The translations under genes and the position numbers were made by a program. A DNA stretch of 64,000 nucleotides from JAKQHY01 sp034429475 (lineage in GTDB: Bacteria; Chloroflexota; Anaerolineae; B4-G1; SLSP01): the NCBI GenBank assembly GCA_034429475.1, contig DAOUGD010000110.1, positions 1 to 64,000 of the forward strand, read 5' to 3'. Within the stretch, counting starts at the first letter, position 1. Every line of letters starts with the position of its first letter. The notes beneath the pieces are model-generated. The model was not told where the DNA came from and made no database searches. It saw only the letters and a list, made by a program, of their open reading frames with translations. This document shows positions 16,616 through 25,401 of this stretch, piece by piece.

Positions 16616-17755
16616 ATGCAAGGTAAACGTTTTTTTCGAGTGATGCTGCCGTTGTTGGTCGCTGTGGTGGGTCTGGCGACGCTGCTGTGGCTACAGCCGC
16701 CGACGCCCTCCCAGGCCCAGGGCGGCGGGATTGTGGTTGACAAGCAATTGGGCCGTACTAGCAACGTAGTCTACGTGGGGGAATACATCACGTTTACCAT
16801 CCGCGTCCGCAACGATTCGGCCTTTACCGTCACCGTGTTGCCGGTGACCGATGAATACAACATTGCGGTGTTGGCTTACGCCGACGCCAGTGTCGCGCCG
16901 GACAATGTGGATACGGCGGCGGGGCAAATTGACTGGAACGATCTAACTGAAACTTTCGGCGACCTGGCGCCTGGTCAGGAGATCATGTTGGTCGTTGGCT
17001 TCATTGCGGAACACCCGGCTCCGGCAGTGGTCAACTACGCGGCGGCGCATGACGCGATTAACTCTAACGGCGAGGTGATCGGTGGGGAAGATGAGAGCGA
17101 CGCCAACGAATCGGTCGGCGGCAGCGCGCCTGTCACCAAAACCCTCACAGCGCAGGTCGGCGTGTTAGTCACCTTTACCGTCGAGGTGCATAACAACGGC
17201 TACACCACGATGACGGAAGTGTTGCTGGAAGACGTTTATGATCCGTTGTCGCTGGCCTTTTTCTATGCCATTCCCTCGCCCGATCAATGGGATTTCAACG
17301 TGGGGCTTTTGCGTTGGACTGATCTCACTCTCTATACCGGCGATATTCCGCCGCAGGGGATGGTGACGGTGACAACGGTGTTCACTACCATTGGTGACAT
17401 CGGCGCGGGGACGGTCAATTCAGCCAGCGTGGTGGCGGCCGGCGATTGGTACGGCAACGATGTCACCGGCGGCGCCGGCGAAGTTCCCATCACCATCATT
17501 GACCGCCCTGGCGGCCCACGCCCCACGCCTACCGCGCAACCCACGCCTACCGCGCAGGCGCAATCCACGCCGCAGCCGCAGGCCACCCCCACGCCTTATC
17601 CTACCCCCACGCTTTATCCCACGCCCACCCCCTTCGTGCCGCTTCTGCCGGAGACCGGTCATGGCGGCGGCCAGGGATGGTCGCCGTGGTGGGCGCTGGC
17701 CGTTTTGACGCTTGCGGCAGGGATTGGGTTATTTGCGCGCCGCAAACCCGCCTGA
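16616..17755 (+). CDS. Surface protein with DUF11-like repeats and LPETG sorting tail
   Basis: The frame is open from 16559, but the ATG at 16616 has AGGGGGAG nine bases upstream and begins a normal signal peptide (positive MQGKRFFR, then a hydrophobic core ending in SQAQ). The 379-residue product has two beta-sandwich repeats of the DUF11 type (about 40-170 and 185-300). A Pro/Thr linker of about 45 residues (PTPTAQPTPTAQ and similar) follows. The C-terminus has LPETG, a hydrophobic stretch and RRKPA, the layout of a sortase signal. It would be exported and covalently anchored if a sortase exists; none is in the window. Its own promoter may include TATACT near 16590. Confidence 0.82.
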   Translation: MQGKRFFRVMLPLLVAVVGLATLLWLQPPTPSQAQGGGIVVDKQLGRTSNVVYVGEYITFTIRVRNDSAFTVTVLPVTDEYNIAVLAYADASVAPDNVDTAAGQIDWNDLTETFGDLAPGQEIMLVVGFIAEHPAPAVVNYAAAHDAINSNGEVIGGEDESDANESVGGSAPVTKTLTAQVGVLVTFTVEVHNNGYTTMTEVLLEDVYDPLSLAFFYAIPSPDQWDFNVGLLRWTDLTLYTGDIPPQGMVTVTTVFTTIGDIGAGTVNSASVVAAGDWYGNDVTGGAGEVPITIIDRPGGPRPTPTAQPTPTAQAQSTPQPQATPTPYPTPTLYPTPTPFVPLLPETGHGGGQGWSPWWALAVLTLAAGIGLFARRKPA

Positions 17756-17801
17756 GCCGTTCGTCTCGGTGGAGGCCGCCCTGCGCATCCGCATTAACAG
17801 C

Positions 17802-17837
17802 GTGTTTTTGCGAACGGTACGCCGTCCGCAAAAACAC
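17802..17837. terminator. Strong hairpin after the LPETG gene
   Basis: Arms 17802-17817 and 17822-17837 pair at 15 of 16 positions around a TACG loop. There is no long T run after it. A smaller GCCGC-TTTA-GCGGC hairpin follows at 17850-17863. Confidence 0.7.
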
Positions 17838-17883
17838 TTCCATTCATTCGCCGCTTTAGCGGCCCACTTTCAAGGAGGTTCTG

Positions 17884-18882
17884 ATGGACTATCGTTCTTT
17901 AGGACGCACCGGCGTTATGGTCTCGCCGCTATGTTTGGGGGCGATGAATTTCGGCGGCCCAACGGATGAGGCGGATTCGATCGCCATCATCAACTTCGCG
18001 CTGGATAGCGGGATCAACTTCATTGACACGGCCAACGTCTATAACGGCGGCGAGAGCGAACGCATTGTGGGCAAAGCGCTCAAGGAGAACGGCAAGCGGG
18101 AACATGTGGTGCTGGCGACAAAGGTGCACGGGCGCATGGGCAACGGCCCGAACGACCAGGGCAACTCGCGCTACCACATCCTCAAAGCCTGCGAGGACTC
18201 GCTGCGCCGCCTCCAAACCGACCATATTGACCTCTACCAACTGCACCGTCCCGACCTTGTCGTGCCGCAGGATGAGACCCTGCGCGCCTGCGATGACCTG
18301 GTGCGCGCGGGCAAAGTGCGCTACATTGGCTGCTCCACCTACCCGGCGTGGCTGGTGATGGAGGCGCTGGCGACCAGCGAGCAGCTCGGCATCGCCCGCT
18401 ACATCAGCGAGCAGCCGCCTTACAATCTGCTCGACCGGCGCATTGAAAATGAGCTGATCCCGCTCTGTCAGAAGTACGGTCTGGCGTTGCTGCCCTGGTC
18501 GCCGCTGGCCGGGGGGATTTTGGCGGGGCGCTATCAGCAGAAGGATGCGTACCCGGAAGGCTCGCGCGCGGAACGCTCCGGCGCGATGTTCCGCGACCGG
18601 GTGACGCAGACCGGGTTGGACGTGGCGGTAGCCCTGGGCCATCTGGCCCAGGAACGCGGCCTGACCTCCTCGCAGCTTGCGCTGCTCTGGTGCAAGGATC
18701 AGCCCGGCGTTACCGCGCCCATCATCGGCCCGCGCACGATGGCGCACCTCGAAGACGCCCTGCCGCTGCTGGAGATGACGTTGTCCGACGCGGATCGCCC
18801 ACTCTTCGACGCCCTCGTCCATCCCGGTAACGCCGTCGCCGACTTCCACAACAGCAACCCGTGGATGAAGGCCAGAATTTAG
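17884..18882 (+). CDS. Aldo/keto reductase
   Basis: This 332-residue TIM-barrel oxidoreductase has the catalytic tetrad of the family: Asp in DTANVY, Tyr in the same segment, Lys in ATKVHG, and His in LYQLHRPD. The C-terminal NADPH-binding part shows IIGPRTMAHLEDAL. It resembles the YajO/Tas-like group that reduces aldehydes or sugars with NADPH; the substrate is unknown. AAGGAGG lies six bases before the ATG. It may be co-transcribed with the esterase and acetyltransferase downstream, although a repeat array lies between. Confidence 0.92.
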   Translation: MDYRSLGRTGVMVSPLCLGAMNFGGPTDEADSIAIINFALDSGINFIDTANVYNGGESERIVGKALKENGKREHVVLATKVHGRMGNGPNDQGNSRYHILKACEDSLRRLQTDHIDLYQLHRPDLVVPQDETLRACDDLVRAGKVRYIGCSTYPAWLVMEALATSEQLGIARYISEQPPYNLLDRRIENELIPLCQKYGLALLPWSPLAGGILAGRYQQKDAYPEGSRAERSGAMFRDRVTQTGLDVAVALGHLAQERGLTSSQLALLWCKDQPGVTAPIIGPRTMAHLEDALPLLEMTLSDADRPLFDALVHPGNAVADFHNSNPWMKARI

Positions 18883-18992
18883 GAGTTGCGAGTGAGGAGT
18901 TGCGAGTGAGGAGTTGCGAGTGAGGAGTTGCGAGTGAGGAGTTGCGAGTGAGGGGTTGCGAGTCGCTTCATTCCTAACTCCTAACTCCTAAT
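18883..18992. repeat. 14-bp tandem array with short complementary half
   Basis: Five exact copies of GAGTTGCGAGTGAG (18883-18952) and a partial sixth begin at the base after the aldo/keto reductase stop codon. They are followed at 18971-18992 by three CCTAACT words that complement the AGTTAGG-like form of the same family. The transcript can fold into a long imperfect hairpin. Confidence 0.93.
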
Positions 18993-19018
18993 TTTTCTTA
19001 CAGGAGGATACAAAAACT

Positions 19019-19993
19019 ATGCCATTAACGTTTGATTTCCCACTGGAGAAGCTGAAGACGTATCAGGGGATCAATCCCCGGCCGGTGGATTTTGACGGCT
19101 ATTGGGACGCGGCGCTGGCCGAGATGCGCGCGCTCGATCCGCAGGTGGCGCTGACGCCGGCGGCGTTCCAGGCCCCGTTCGCCGACTGCTACGATATGAC
19201 CTTCACCGGCGTCGGCGGCGCGCGGATTTACGCCAAGCTGCTCAAGCCGAAGGCCGCGCCCGCGCCCCATCCCGCCATCCTGATGTTCCACGGCTACTCT
19301 GGCGATTCCGGCGACTGGGCCGAAAAGCTGGGGTACGTAGCGGCGGGCTTCACCGTGGCCGCGCTCGACTGCCGGGGGCAGGGCGGGCGCTCGGAGGATG
19401 TGGGCGGCGTGATCGGCAACACCCTGCACGGGCACATCATCCGCGGGCTGGATGAGGCGCTTCAGGGCCGACCGCAGAAGCTGTATTACCGCCAGATGTT
19501 CCTCGACACGGCGCAGCTCGCCAAGATCGTGATGGAGATGCCCGACGTGGACCCCGTGCGCGTCGGGGCGACGGGCGGCAGCCAGGGGGGCGCGCTGACG
19601 GTGGCCTGCATCGCGCTGGAGCCGCGCATTCAGCGGGCCGCGCCGGTGTATCCCTTTCTCAGTGACTACAAGCGCGTCTGGGAGATGGATCAGGACACAA
19701 ACGCCTACTCCGAACTGCGCGAGTACTTCCGCCGCTTTGATCCCCGCCACGAGGCGGAGGATGCAGTCTTTGAGAAGCTCGGCTACGTGGATATTCAGCA
19801 CCTCGCGCGGCGCATCCGCGCCAACGTGCAGTGGCACATCGGCCTGCGTGACACGATCTGCCCGCCCTCCACGCAGTTTGCCGCCTACAACAAAATCACG
19901 TCCGACAAGCAGATGGTCATCTACCCCGACTTCGGCCACGAAGGGCTGAAGGGCAACAATGACCTCATCTTCGACTTTATGATGGGGTTGTAA
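19019..19993 (+). CDS. Acetyl xylan esterase / cephalosporin-C deacetylase family hydrolase (CE7-like)
   Basis: The 324-residue alpha/beta hydrolase matches the AXE1 family. It has the N-terminal signature FDGYWDAAL, an oxyanion region HGYSGDSGDW, RGQGGRSED, the nucleophile elbow GATGGSQGGAL (Ser near 185), and a late His in DFGHEGL (near 302). CE7 enzymes remove acetyl groups from xylo-oligosaccharides and other small esters, usually in the cytoplasm, and no signal peptide is seen here. This fits the hemicellulose theme of the locus at 42-52 kb. AGGAGG precedes the ATG. The next gene starts directly at its stop codon. Confidence 0.9.
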   Translation: MPLTFDFPLEKLKTYQGINPRPVDFDGYWDAALAEMRALDPQVALTPAAFQAPFADCYDMTFTGVGGARIYAKLLKPKAAPAPHPAILMFHGYSGDSGDWAEKLGYVAAGFTVAALDCRGQGGRSEDVGGVIGNTLHGHIIRGLDEALQGRPQKLYYRQMFLDTAQLAKIVMEMPDVDPVRVGATGGSQGGALTVACIALEPRIQRAAPVYPFLSDYKRVWEMDQDTNAYSELREYFRRFDPRHEAEDAVFEKLGYVDIQHLARRIRANVQWHIGLRDTICPPSTQFAAYNKITSDKQMVIYPDFGHEGLKGNNDLIFDFMMGL

Positions 19994-20806
19994 GTGTACG
20001 AGCTGGCGCTTGCCGACTACGCGCGGGTGCGGCCGCTGTTTGCCGGACTGCGTTACAACCTGGCGGTAGATTCTATCCTGGACGGCAACACGCCCGCCTG
20101 GGTCTACGTGGACGACGTCGCCGATCCGCGCACGGCCTGGCTGTGGGACATGCAGGGGGAGATCTTCATCGCGGGTGAAACGCAGAACGCGACGACAAAC
20201 CGGGCGCTCGCCGAACTGATCACCGGCAAGGCGATTCCCCACGCGCGGGCGCGCTACATCCCTGCCTTCACGGTGTTCTACGACACCCCCGCCTGGGAAT
20301 CGCAGTGGGGGATGCTCTTTCCGGGACTCCAGGCGGAGCTAACGCGGCGTCGGTATTATGATTTTATCAAACCGGCGGTGAAATGGCGCGCGGTGCGTCC
20401 GGTTGGCAGCTCTATCGTTCGCTTGAATGCCCACTGGCTGGTGCAGCGCGACATCTACAATATGAAGCAGGTGTTGGGCTGGGTAGATTCCTTCTGGCGC
20501 ACGCACGCGGACTTTTTGCGAACCGGCTTTGGTTTCTGTCTCTTGCATGAGGGCGCCATTGCGAGTTGGTGTCTGACCGTTTTTGTGAGTGGTCATGCGT
20601 ATGAGTTGGGGGTGGCGACGGCGCCGGAATATCGCGGGCATGGCTATGCGCTGGCGGTCGCGGCCCGCAGCGTCGCCTTTTGCGCCGAGCGCGGCTGGAC
20701 GCCGCATTGGCATTGCGAGGAGGATAACATTGCCTCGTGGCGCATCGCCAATCGAATCGGTTTCATCAATCCGACACCCTATACGGTCTACCGTATTACC
20801 CTGTAG
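19994..20806 (+). CDS. GNAT-family N-acetyltransferase
   Basis: Translation appears to start at GTG immediately after the esterase stop codon, so it is coupled. The N-terminal half is a poorly conserved domain with many aromatic residues. The C-terminal half (about 175-268) is a GNAT fold with the acetyl-CoA pyrophosphate loop VATAPEYRGHGYALAVAARSV and a later NIASWRIANRIGF. This layout resembles the GNAT_acetyltran family that includes ZmaR, a zwittermicin resistance acetyltransferase; the acceptor is unknown. A strong shared terminator follows. Confidence 0.82.
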   Translation: MYELALADYARVRPLFAGLRYNLAVDSILDGNTPAWVYVDDVADPRTAWLWDMQGEIFIAGETQNATTNRALAELITGKAIPHARARYIPAFTVFYDTPAWESQWGMLFPGLQAELTRRRYYDFIKPAVKWRAVRPVGSSIVRLNAHWLVQRDIYNMKQVLGWVDSFWRTHADFLRTGFGFCLLHEGAIASWCLTVFVSGHAYELGVATAPEYRGHGYALAVAARSVAFCAERGWTPHWHCEEDNIASWRIANRIGFINPTPYTVYRITL

Positions 20807-20837
20807 CGATTTGCGTGGCGCTAAACTTGCCTGTCCT

Positions 20838-20880
20838 AAAAGGAAGAGCGGTGAGAATTTTCTCACCGCTCTTCCTTTTT
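20838..20880. terminator. Bidirectional rho-independent terminator
   Basis: A near-perfect 20-base inverted repeat (20838-20857 / 20860-20879; GGAAGAGCGGTGAG core) is flanked by A and T runs, so it can stop transcription of the converging GNAT and thioredoxin-CcdA genes on both strands. Confidence 0.93.
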
Positions 20881-20883
20881 CGT

Positions 20884-22275
20884 TTATGGGCGTTTTTTCT
20901 GTTGCCGTCGTTTGTGTTGACGCGAGACTGTCTCGCTGCCGATGGTGATGCCAAAGCTTGGCAAAATTTTGCGATGCAGCAGGAGTATCAGCATCGCCAA
21001 ACCGAAGGCCACGGCGAAGATGATCAGTGAGTGGCCCAGGTTGTCCATCAGCTTGGGATTGATCAACATCACCACCGCCAGCGTCAACATCAGTGATCCG
21101 CCGATGAGTTTCAGGATGCGGCCATGCTTCTCTTCCAGTCGGCTGGATTTTAACGTGAACACTGCCGTCAGGAAGATGGCCAGTTCGTCAATCTGATAGA
21201 TGAGCATGTAGAGCGCGAGCAAGAGCACAAAGGCGAGCGGCGTGACTTCATGGGCGGTGAGGATATTTGTCCACAGCACGGGGAAGCCCGCCGTGCAGGA
21301 GAATTCGATGAGGGAGACGCCCGCCGACATCACGACCGTCGCGCTAATCAGCCCCCAAAGCGAATCACCGGCGTTCATCACGCGACGGATGTTTTGGTAG
21401 ATGCCGGGCTTCTTGTCGTCGGCGATGGTGAACGAGAGACCCTCTTTGTACCAGAAGTAGTCTTTGATGTTCACAACCGCGAAGAACAATGCGATCAGGG
21501 CTACCACGACTTGAATCCAGCCCAGAAAGCTCACGACGGTGAAGATGGTGAAAAGTCCGGCGATGAAGAGGGCATACACCAGCGACGTTACTGTGAGGAA
21601 AACGACGCCGATGATCAGAATTTTCTTGCGGGAGCCGGTGTGCAACGTCATCGCCAACAGGATGGAGAGCACCCACAGCGAGCAAGGATTAAAGCCGTCA
21701 ACGAAGGCAATGAGCGCCGTGCTGAGGGCGAGCGATTGGGTGTTGAGGTTGACTTCGCCGATCAAGGGAACCTTGAGCGTGCCGGTCTGGGTGGCCTCGG
21801 CGATGATTTCGTCGGAAGATTTCTCGTGCCCCGGCATGATGCCCGCGCCGGCGTCCTGACAGCCGCTTTCAATACATGCCACCGCGTAGGCTTCGATCTC
21901 TTCGCCCATGTCCTGGGTGAAGCCGATCCAGTAACGTCCCCCGATGAATGTGACCGGGACGCCGCTTGGGGTGAAATTGAAGGCAGCGGCCATTTTGTTG
22001 AACAAATTCCGGTTGGCGGCGTGGTACCAGACCTCGAAATCTTCCACCTTGAGCTGCGGATAGCGCCGGGCCAGGTCTTCCAAAAAAGGTTCCTCCTCGG
22101 CGCAATGAGGACAGCCTTCTCCCCAGAAAAAGTAGATGTACACCGTATTCTGCTGCGACTCCTGCGCCTGTGCGGACGTGATCCCCCACAGGCTTCCTAA
22201 CAGACTGACGGTGATGATTATCCCTATCTGGAGTATTGTGGTTAGCAGATTTCTCTGATTCGATATGACGTTCAA
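20884..22275 (-). CDS. Thioredoxin-like domain fused to CcdA/DsbD-type membrane domain
   Basis: The frame is open to 22293 (GTG), but AGGAGG at 22284-22289 sits eight bases before a TTG at 22275, which I take as the start, giving 463 residues. A signal/anchor segment (about 8-36) is followed by an extracytoplasmic thioredoxin fold with the redox motif CPHC in FWGEGCPHC. Then come about six to eight membrane segments with conserved Cys in FNPCSLWVL and EFSCTAGFP, as in CcdA/DsbD. Such proteins pass electrons across the membrane to periplasmic disulfide exchange. It lies next to the copper genes, so repair of oxidised thiols or cytochrome assembly is possible. Confidence 0.85.
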   Translation of the reverse strand: MNVISNQRNLLTTILQIGIIITVSLLGSLWGITSAQAQESQQNTVYIYFFWGEGCPHCAEEEPFLEDLARRYPQLKVEDFEVWYHAANRNLFNKMAAAFNFTPSGVPVTFIGGRYWIGFTQDMGEEIEAYAVACIESGCQDAGAGIMPGHEKSSDEIIAEATQTGTLKVPLIGEVNLNTQSLALSTALIAFVDGFNPCSLWVLSILLAMTLHTGSRKKILIIGVVFLTVTSLVYALFIAGLFTIFTVVSFLGWIQVVVALIALFFAVVNIKDYFWYKEGLSFTIADDKKPGIYQNIRRVMNAGDSLWGLISATVVMSAGVSLIEFSCTAGFPVLWTNILTAHEVTPLAFVLLLALYMLIYQIDELAIFLTAVFTLKSSRLEEKHGRILKLIGGSLMLTLAVVMLINPKLMDNLGHSLIIFAVAFGLAMLILLLHRKILPSFGITIGSETVSRQHKRRQQKKRP

Positions 22276-22360
22276 GATTGCAGCCTCCTGCACACTGATG
22301 GATTATCCGCCCTTCTCCGAGGGGGGATTATAGTGGGTTGTAAGGCTTTGTCAAAAAAGT

Positions 22361-22440
22361 TTCAACGGATTCAACGGATTGAACGGAAGCATTCTAAAAT
22401 CTGCTTAATCTGCTCAATCTGCTGACCGAAAAGCCCTGCC
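22361..22440. repeat. AACGGATT and AATCTGCT word arrays after copA
   Basis: Three TCAACGGATT words (22361-22385) are followed by three AATCTGCTTAATCTGCTC words (22399-22425), ending just short of the copA stop codon at 22443. Both families recur elsewhere in the window. Confidence 0.75.
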
Positions 22441-22442
22441 GT

Positions 22443-24950
22443 TCACGTAGCCCGGTAGGCGCGCAGCCGCAAGCTGTTGGTGACGACGAACACGCTGCTG
22501 AACGCCATCGCGCCCGCCGCCAGCATCGGATTCATCAACCCCACCGCCGCCGCCGGGATGAGAATGACGTTGTAGAAGAACGCCCAGAAGAGGTTCTGCT
22601 TGATGGTGCGCAGCGTGCGCCGCGAGAGTGCGATGGCCCGCGCCACGCCCCCCAAGTCGCCGCTGATGAGCACGACGGGCGCCGAGGCCATCGCCACGTC
22701 CGTGCCCGTGCCGATGGCGATTCCCACGTCGGCCTGGGCCAGCGCGGGCGCGTCGTTGACGCCGTCGCCCACCATCGCCACGATTTCGCCGGCGGCTTGC
22801 AACTGCTTCACTTCGGCAGCCTTGGCGCCGGGGAGCACCTCCGCCAGCACGCGCTCCACGCCGACTTGCCGCGCAATCGCTTCCGCCGTCTGGCGGTTGT
22901 CGCCGGTGAGCATCGCCACGCGCAAGCCGAGGGCGTGCAAGTTCGCAATCGCCGCCGCCGAGCTGTCCTTCACCGTGTCCGCCACCGCGATCACGCCGAC
23001 CACCGCACCATCCACCACCACCAGCATTGCCGTTTTGCCCTCGCCCTGCAAGCGCATGACATCCGCTTCCCACCCATTCAGCGGCAGTCCGCGCTCCGTC
23101 ATCATCCGCAGATTGCCGACGAGCACCTCGCGCCCCTCCACCTGCGCCGCGACGCCGTGCCCGGCCTCCGCCTGGAAGCCCTCCGGCGCAACGAGCGTCA
23201 GTCCCCGATTCCCGGCCTCCGCTACAATGGCTTCCCCCAGGGGATGCTCGCTGCCCTTTTCTACCGAAGCAGCCAGACGCAGTACCTCGTCAGGAGTCAG
23301 GAGTAAGGAGTAAGGAGTAGGGGAGATCTGATCCGCCGATCCGCTGATCCGCCGATCCGCCGATCCGCAATTCGTCATTCGTAATTCGTTATTCGTCACC
23401 ACGTCCGTCACCGCCGGCTGTCCTTTCGTGATCGTGCCGGTTTTGTCGAGGACGACGGTGGTGAGGCGGCCGGCGCGTTCCAGGGCCTCGCCGGATTTGA
23501 GCAGGATGCCGAGTTCCGCGCCCTTGCCCGTGCCGACCATCACGGCGGTGGGCGTCGCCAGCCCCATGGCGCAGGGGCACGCGATCACGAGCACGGCGAC
23601 TGTGTGAATCAGCGCGCGGGTGAACTGGCTCACGTCGGCATCCGGCGCCAGCGGCACGAAGAAGTACCACGCCAGCCCGGTGAGCAGCGCGATGGCGATG
23701 ACGGCGGGGACGAAGACCGCCGAAATCCGGTCGGCCAGCCGTTGGATGGGAGCCTTGCTGCCTTGCGCCTCCTCTACCAGGCGGATGATCTGCGCGAGCG
23801 CGGTCTCTTTGCCCACTTTCGTCGCCTCGAATTTGAGGAGGCCGAGCTGGTTGAGCGTCGCGCCGATGACTGCGCTGCCGGGGCCTTTGGCGACGGGCAG
23901 CGATTCGCCGGTGAGCATGGATTCGTCCACGGAGGACCGCCCCTCGACGACGACGCCGTCCACCGGGAACGTCTCGCCGGGGCGCACGAGCACCAGGTCG
24001 CCCACGCGCACGTCGTCCACCGCCACTTCCTGCTCCTGCCCGTCGCGGATGACGCGGGCGGTCTTGGCGCGCAGACCCATCAACTTTTTGATGGCTTCGC
24101 TGGTGCGGCCCTTGGCGCGCGCTTCAAGGAACTTGCCGAGTTTGATGAGCGTGATGATGACGGCGGCGGTCTCGAAGTAGACGTGCCCGCCGATCCAGCC
24201 GAACGTCACCGGCAGGGAGTAGACGTAGGCGGCGGAGCTGCCGAGGGCCACGAGTACGTCCATGTTGGCCGCGCCGTTGCGCAGCGCCTTGTAAGCGCCC
24301 ACGTAGTATTGCCACCCTACGTAGAACTGCACCGGCGTCGCCAGCGCGAGCATCAGCCATTTGAACCAGGGCGCGTGCATCCAGGTCATGGGGAACAGCC
24401 CCACGTCACTGCCCATCGAAAGGATGAACAGCGGCACAGTGAAGATCAGCCCGATGATAAGGAAGTACCGTTGCTGCGCGATTTCAGCTTCACGGGCACG
24501 GGCTTCTGCGTCCTCGGCGTCGCCGCCGGTCTCCATCGCCTCGAACCCGGCGGCGGCCACCGCGCGGCGCAAGTCCGCCTGGCTGACGAGGGTGGGGATG
24601 TAGCGCACGCGCGCGCGTTCCGCCACGAAGTTCACCTGCGCTTCCTGCACGCCTTCGAGCCTGCCGAGCGTCTTTTCGAGCCGCTGCGCGTCGCCCACGT
24701 CGCTCATCCGGCGGATCACGAGGTCGGCCTCGCCGGTAGCTACGCCGTAGCCGGCGCGCTCCACCCGCCCGATGAGGTCGGGCAGGATGACCAGCGCCGG
24801 GTCAAATTCCACCGTGGCGCGTTCCGAAGACAGGTTCACCACAGCGCCCCTCACGCCATTGACCTTCTTCAAGCTGCGTTCTACCGTCGCCACACAATTG
24901 GCGCACGTCATCCCGGTGATGGGTAGGGTTAAGTGTTTAGTTTCAGACAT
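22443..24950 (-). CDS. copA: Copper-exporting P-type ATPase, with repeat-derived insertion
   Basis: This 835-residue P1B-ATPase exports Cu(I) using ATP. From the N-terminus: an HMA domain with GMTCANC (Cys16, Cys19); a second HMA-like domain (about 77-150) without a CxxC; membrane helices; the actuator motif TGES; the metal-binding CPC in the transmembrane site; DKTGT (phosphorylated Asp near 502); the N-domain HP pair in SEHPLG; and MVGDGVNDAPAL. Between DKTGT and the N domain about 36 residues are encoded by a composite intergenic-type repeat (23291-23398). ATG at 24950 with GAGGTG upstream is preferred over the GTG at 24956. It is the last gene of csoR-copZ-copA. Confidence 0.94.
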   Translation of the reverse strand: MSETKHLTLPITGMTCANCVATVERSLKKVNGVRGAVVNLSSERATVEFDPALVILPDLIGRVERAGYGVATGEADLVIRRMSDVGDAQRLEKTLGRLEGVQEAQVNFVAERARVRYIPTLVSQADLRRAVAAAGFEAMETGGDAEDAEARAREAEIAQQRYFLIIGLIFTVPLFILSMGSDVGLFPMTWMHAPWFKWLMLALATPVQFYVGWQYYVGAYKALRNGAANMDVLVALGSSAAYVYSLPVTFGWIGGHVYFETAAVIITLIKLGKFLEARAKGRTSEAIKKLMGLRAKTARVIRDGQEQEVAVDDVRVGDLVLVRPGETFPVDGVVVEGRSSVDESMLTGESLPVAKGPGSAVIGATLNQLGLLKFEATKVGKETALAQIIRLVEEAQGSKAPIQRLADRISAVFVPAVIAIALLTGLAWYFFVPLAPDADVSQFTRALIHTVAVLVIACPCAMGLATPTAVMVGTGKGAELGILLKSGEALERAGRLTTVVLDKTGTITKGQPAVTDVVTNNELRMTNCGSADRRISGSADQISPTPYSLLLTPDEVLRLAASVEKGSEHPLGEAIVAEAGNRGLTLVAPEGFQAEAGHGVAAQVEGREVLVGNLRMMTERGLPLNGWEADVMRLQGEGKTAMLVVVDGAVVGVIAVADTVKDSSAAAIANLHALGLRVAMLTGDNRQTAEAIARQVGVERVLAEVLPGAKAAEVKQLQAAGEIVAMVGDGVNDAPALAQADVGIAIGTGTDVAMASAPVVLISGDLGGVARAIALSRRTLRTIKQNLFWAFFYNVILIPAAAVGLMNPMLAAGAMAFSSVFVVTNSLRLRAYRAT
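23291..23398. repeat. In-frame composite word array inside copA
   Basis: About 108 bases within copA consist, in coding direction, of ACGAATTACGAAT words, then GATCGGCGGATCAGC words, then ACTCCTTACTCCT words. All three are families otherwise found between genes (for example 37768-37895). The segment is a multiple of three with no stop and encodes roughly residues 518-553, between the phosphorylation motif and the N domain. Confidence 0.88.
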
Positions 24951-24960
24951 AGTCACCTCA

Positions 24961-25047
24961 GTGAGGAGTGAGGAGTAAGGAGTTAGGGTGGAATCGCCTC
25001 ACCCGCAACTCCTAACGCCTAACTCGCAACTCCTAACTCGCAACTCA
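24961..25047. repeat. GAGGAGTTAGG array with inverted half between copZ and copA
   Basis: GTGAGGAGT-type words at 24961-24986 are answered by ACTCCTAACTCGCAACTCC-type words at 25004-25045. The array fills nearly all of the copZ-copA gap and begins at the copZ stop codon. Confidence 0.85.
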
Positions 25048-25251
25048 TTATGCCGGGGCGTAGTTGATTTCAACCAGCAACGCCTTGATCGCTTCCTCGG
25101 TGGCCGGCGCTTCAAATGTGATCGTCGCCTGCTTGGTCTGCGGGCTGGCCTCGACGGACTTCACGCCTGCCAGATCGCTCACCTCGGTTTTGATGGTGTG
25201 GACACAGTGCATACACGAAATATTGGGAATGTTATACGTTACGGTCGTCAT
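25048..25251 (-). CDS. copZ: Copper chaperone, heavy-metal-associated domain
   Basis: This 67-residue protein is a single HMA ferredoxin-like domain with the Cu(I) ligand pair CMHC at about residues 12-15 (PNISCMHCVHTI). It would carry Cu(I) in the cytoplasm to the N-terminal domain of CopA. The frame is open to 25329, but those codons are repeat sequence; the ATG at 25251 has GGAGG seven bases upstream and gives the normal CopZ length. It lies between csoR and copA and is probably co-transcribed with both. Confidence 0.92.
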   Translation of the reverse strand: MTTVTYNIPNISCMHCVHTIKTEVSDLAGVKSVEASPQTKQATITFEAPATEEAIKALLVEINYAPA

Positions 25252-25271
25252 TGTCTTTGCCTCCATTTTTT

Positions 25272-25401
25272 GGTATTGGAAATGGGTAATCAGAAATGAG
25301 TAATGGGTTATGGGTTGTGGGTGCGCCACTCGCTTATTCGCTTATTCGCTTACTCGCTGATCCGCTCACTCGCAACTCCTAACTCCTAACTCCTAACTTG
25401 C
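25272..25401. repeat. Composite word array between csoR and copZ
   Basis: From left to right: GGAAATGGGTAAT and GAGTAATGGG words, GGGTTATGGGTTGTGGG words, CTTATTCGCTTACTCGC words, CTGATCCGCTCACTCGC words and ACTCCTAACTCC words. It ends at the csoR stop codon. Four different families are therefore joined in one gap. Confidence 0.85.
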
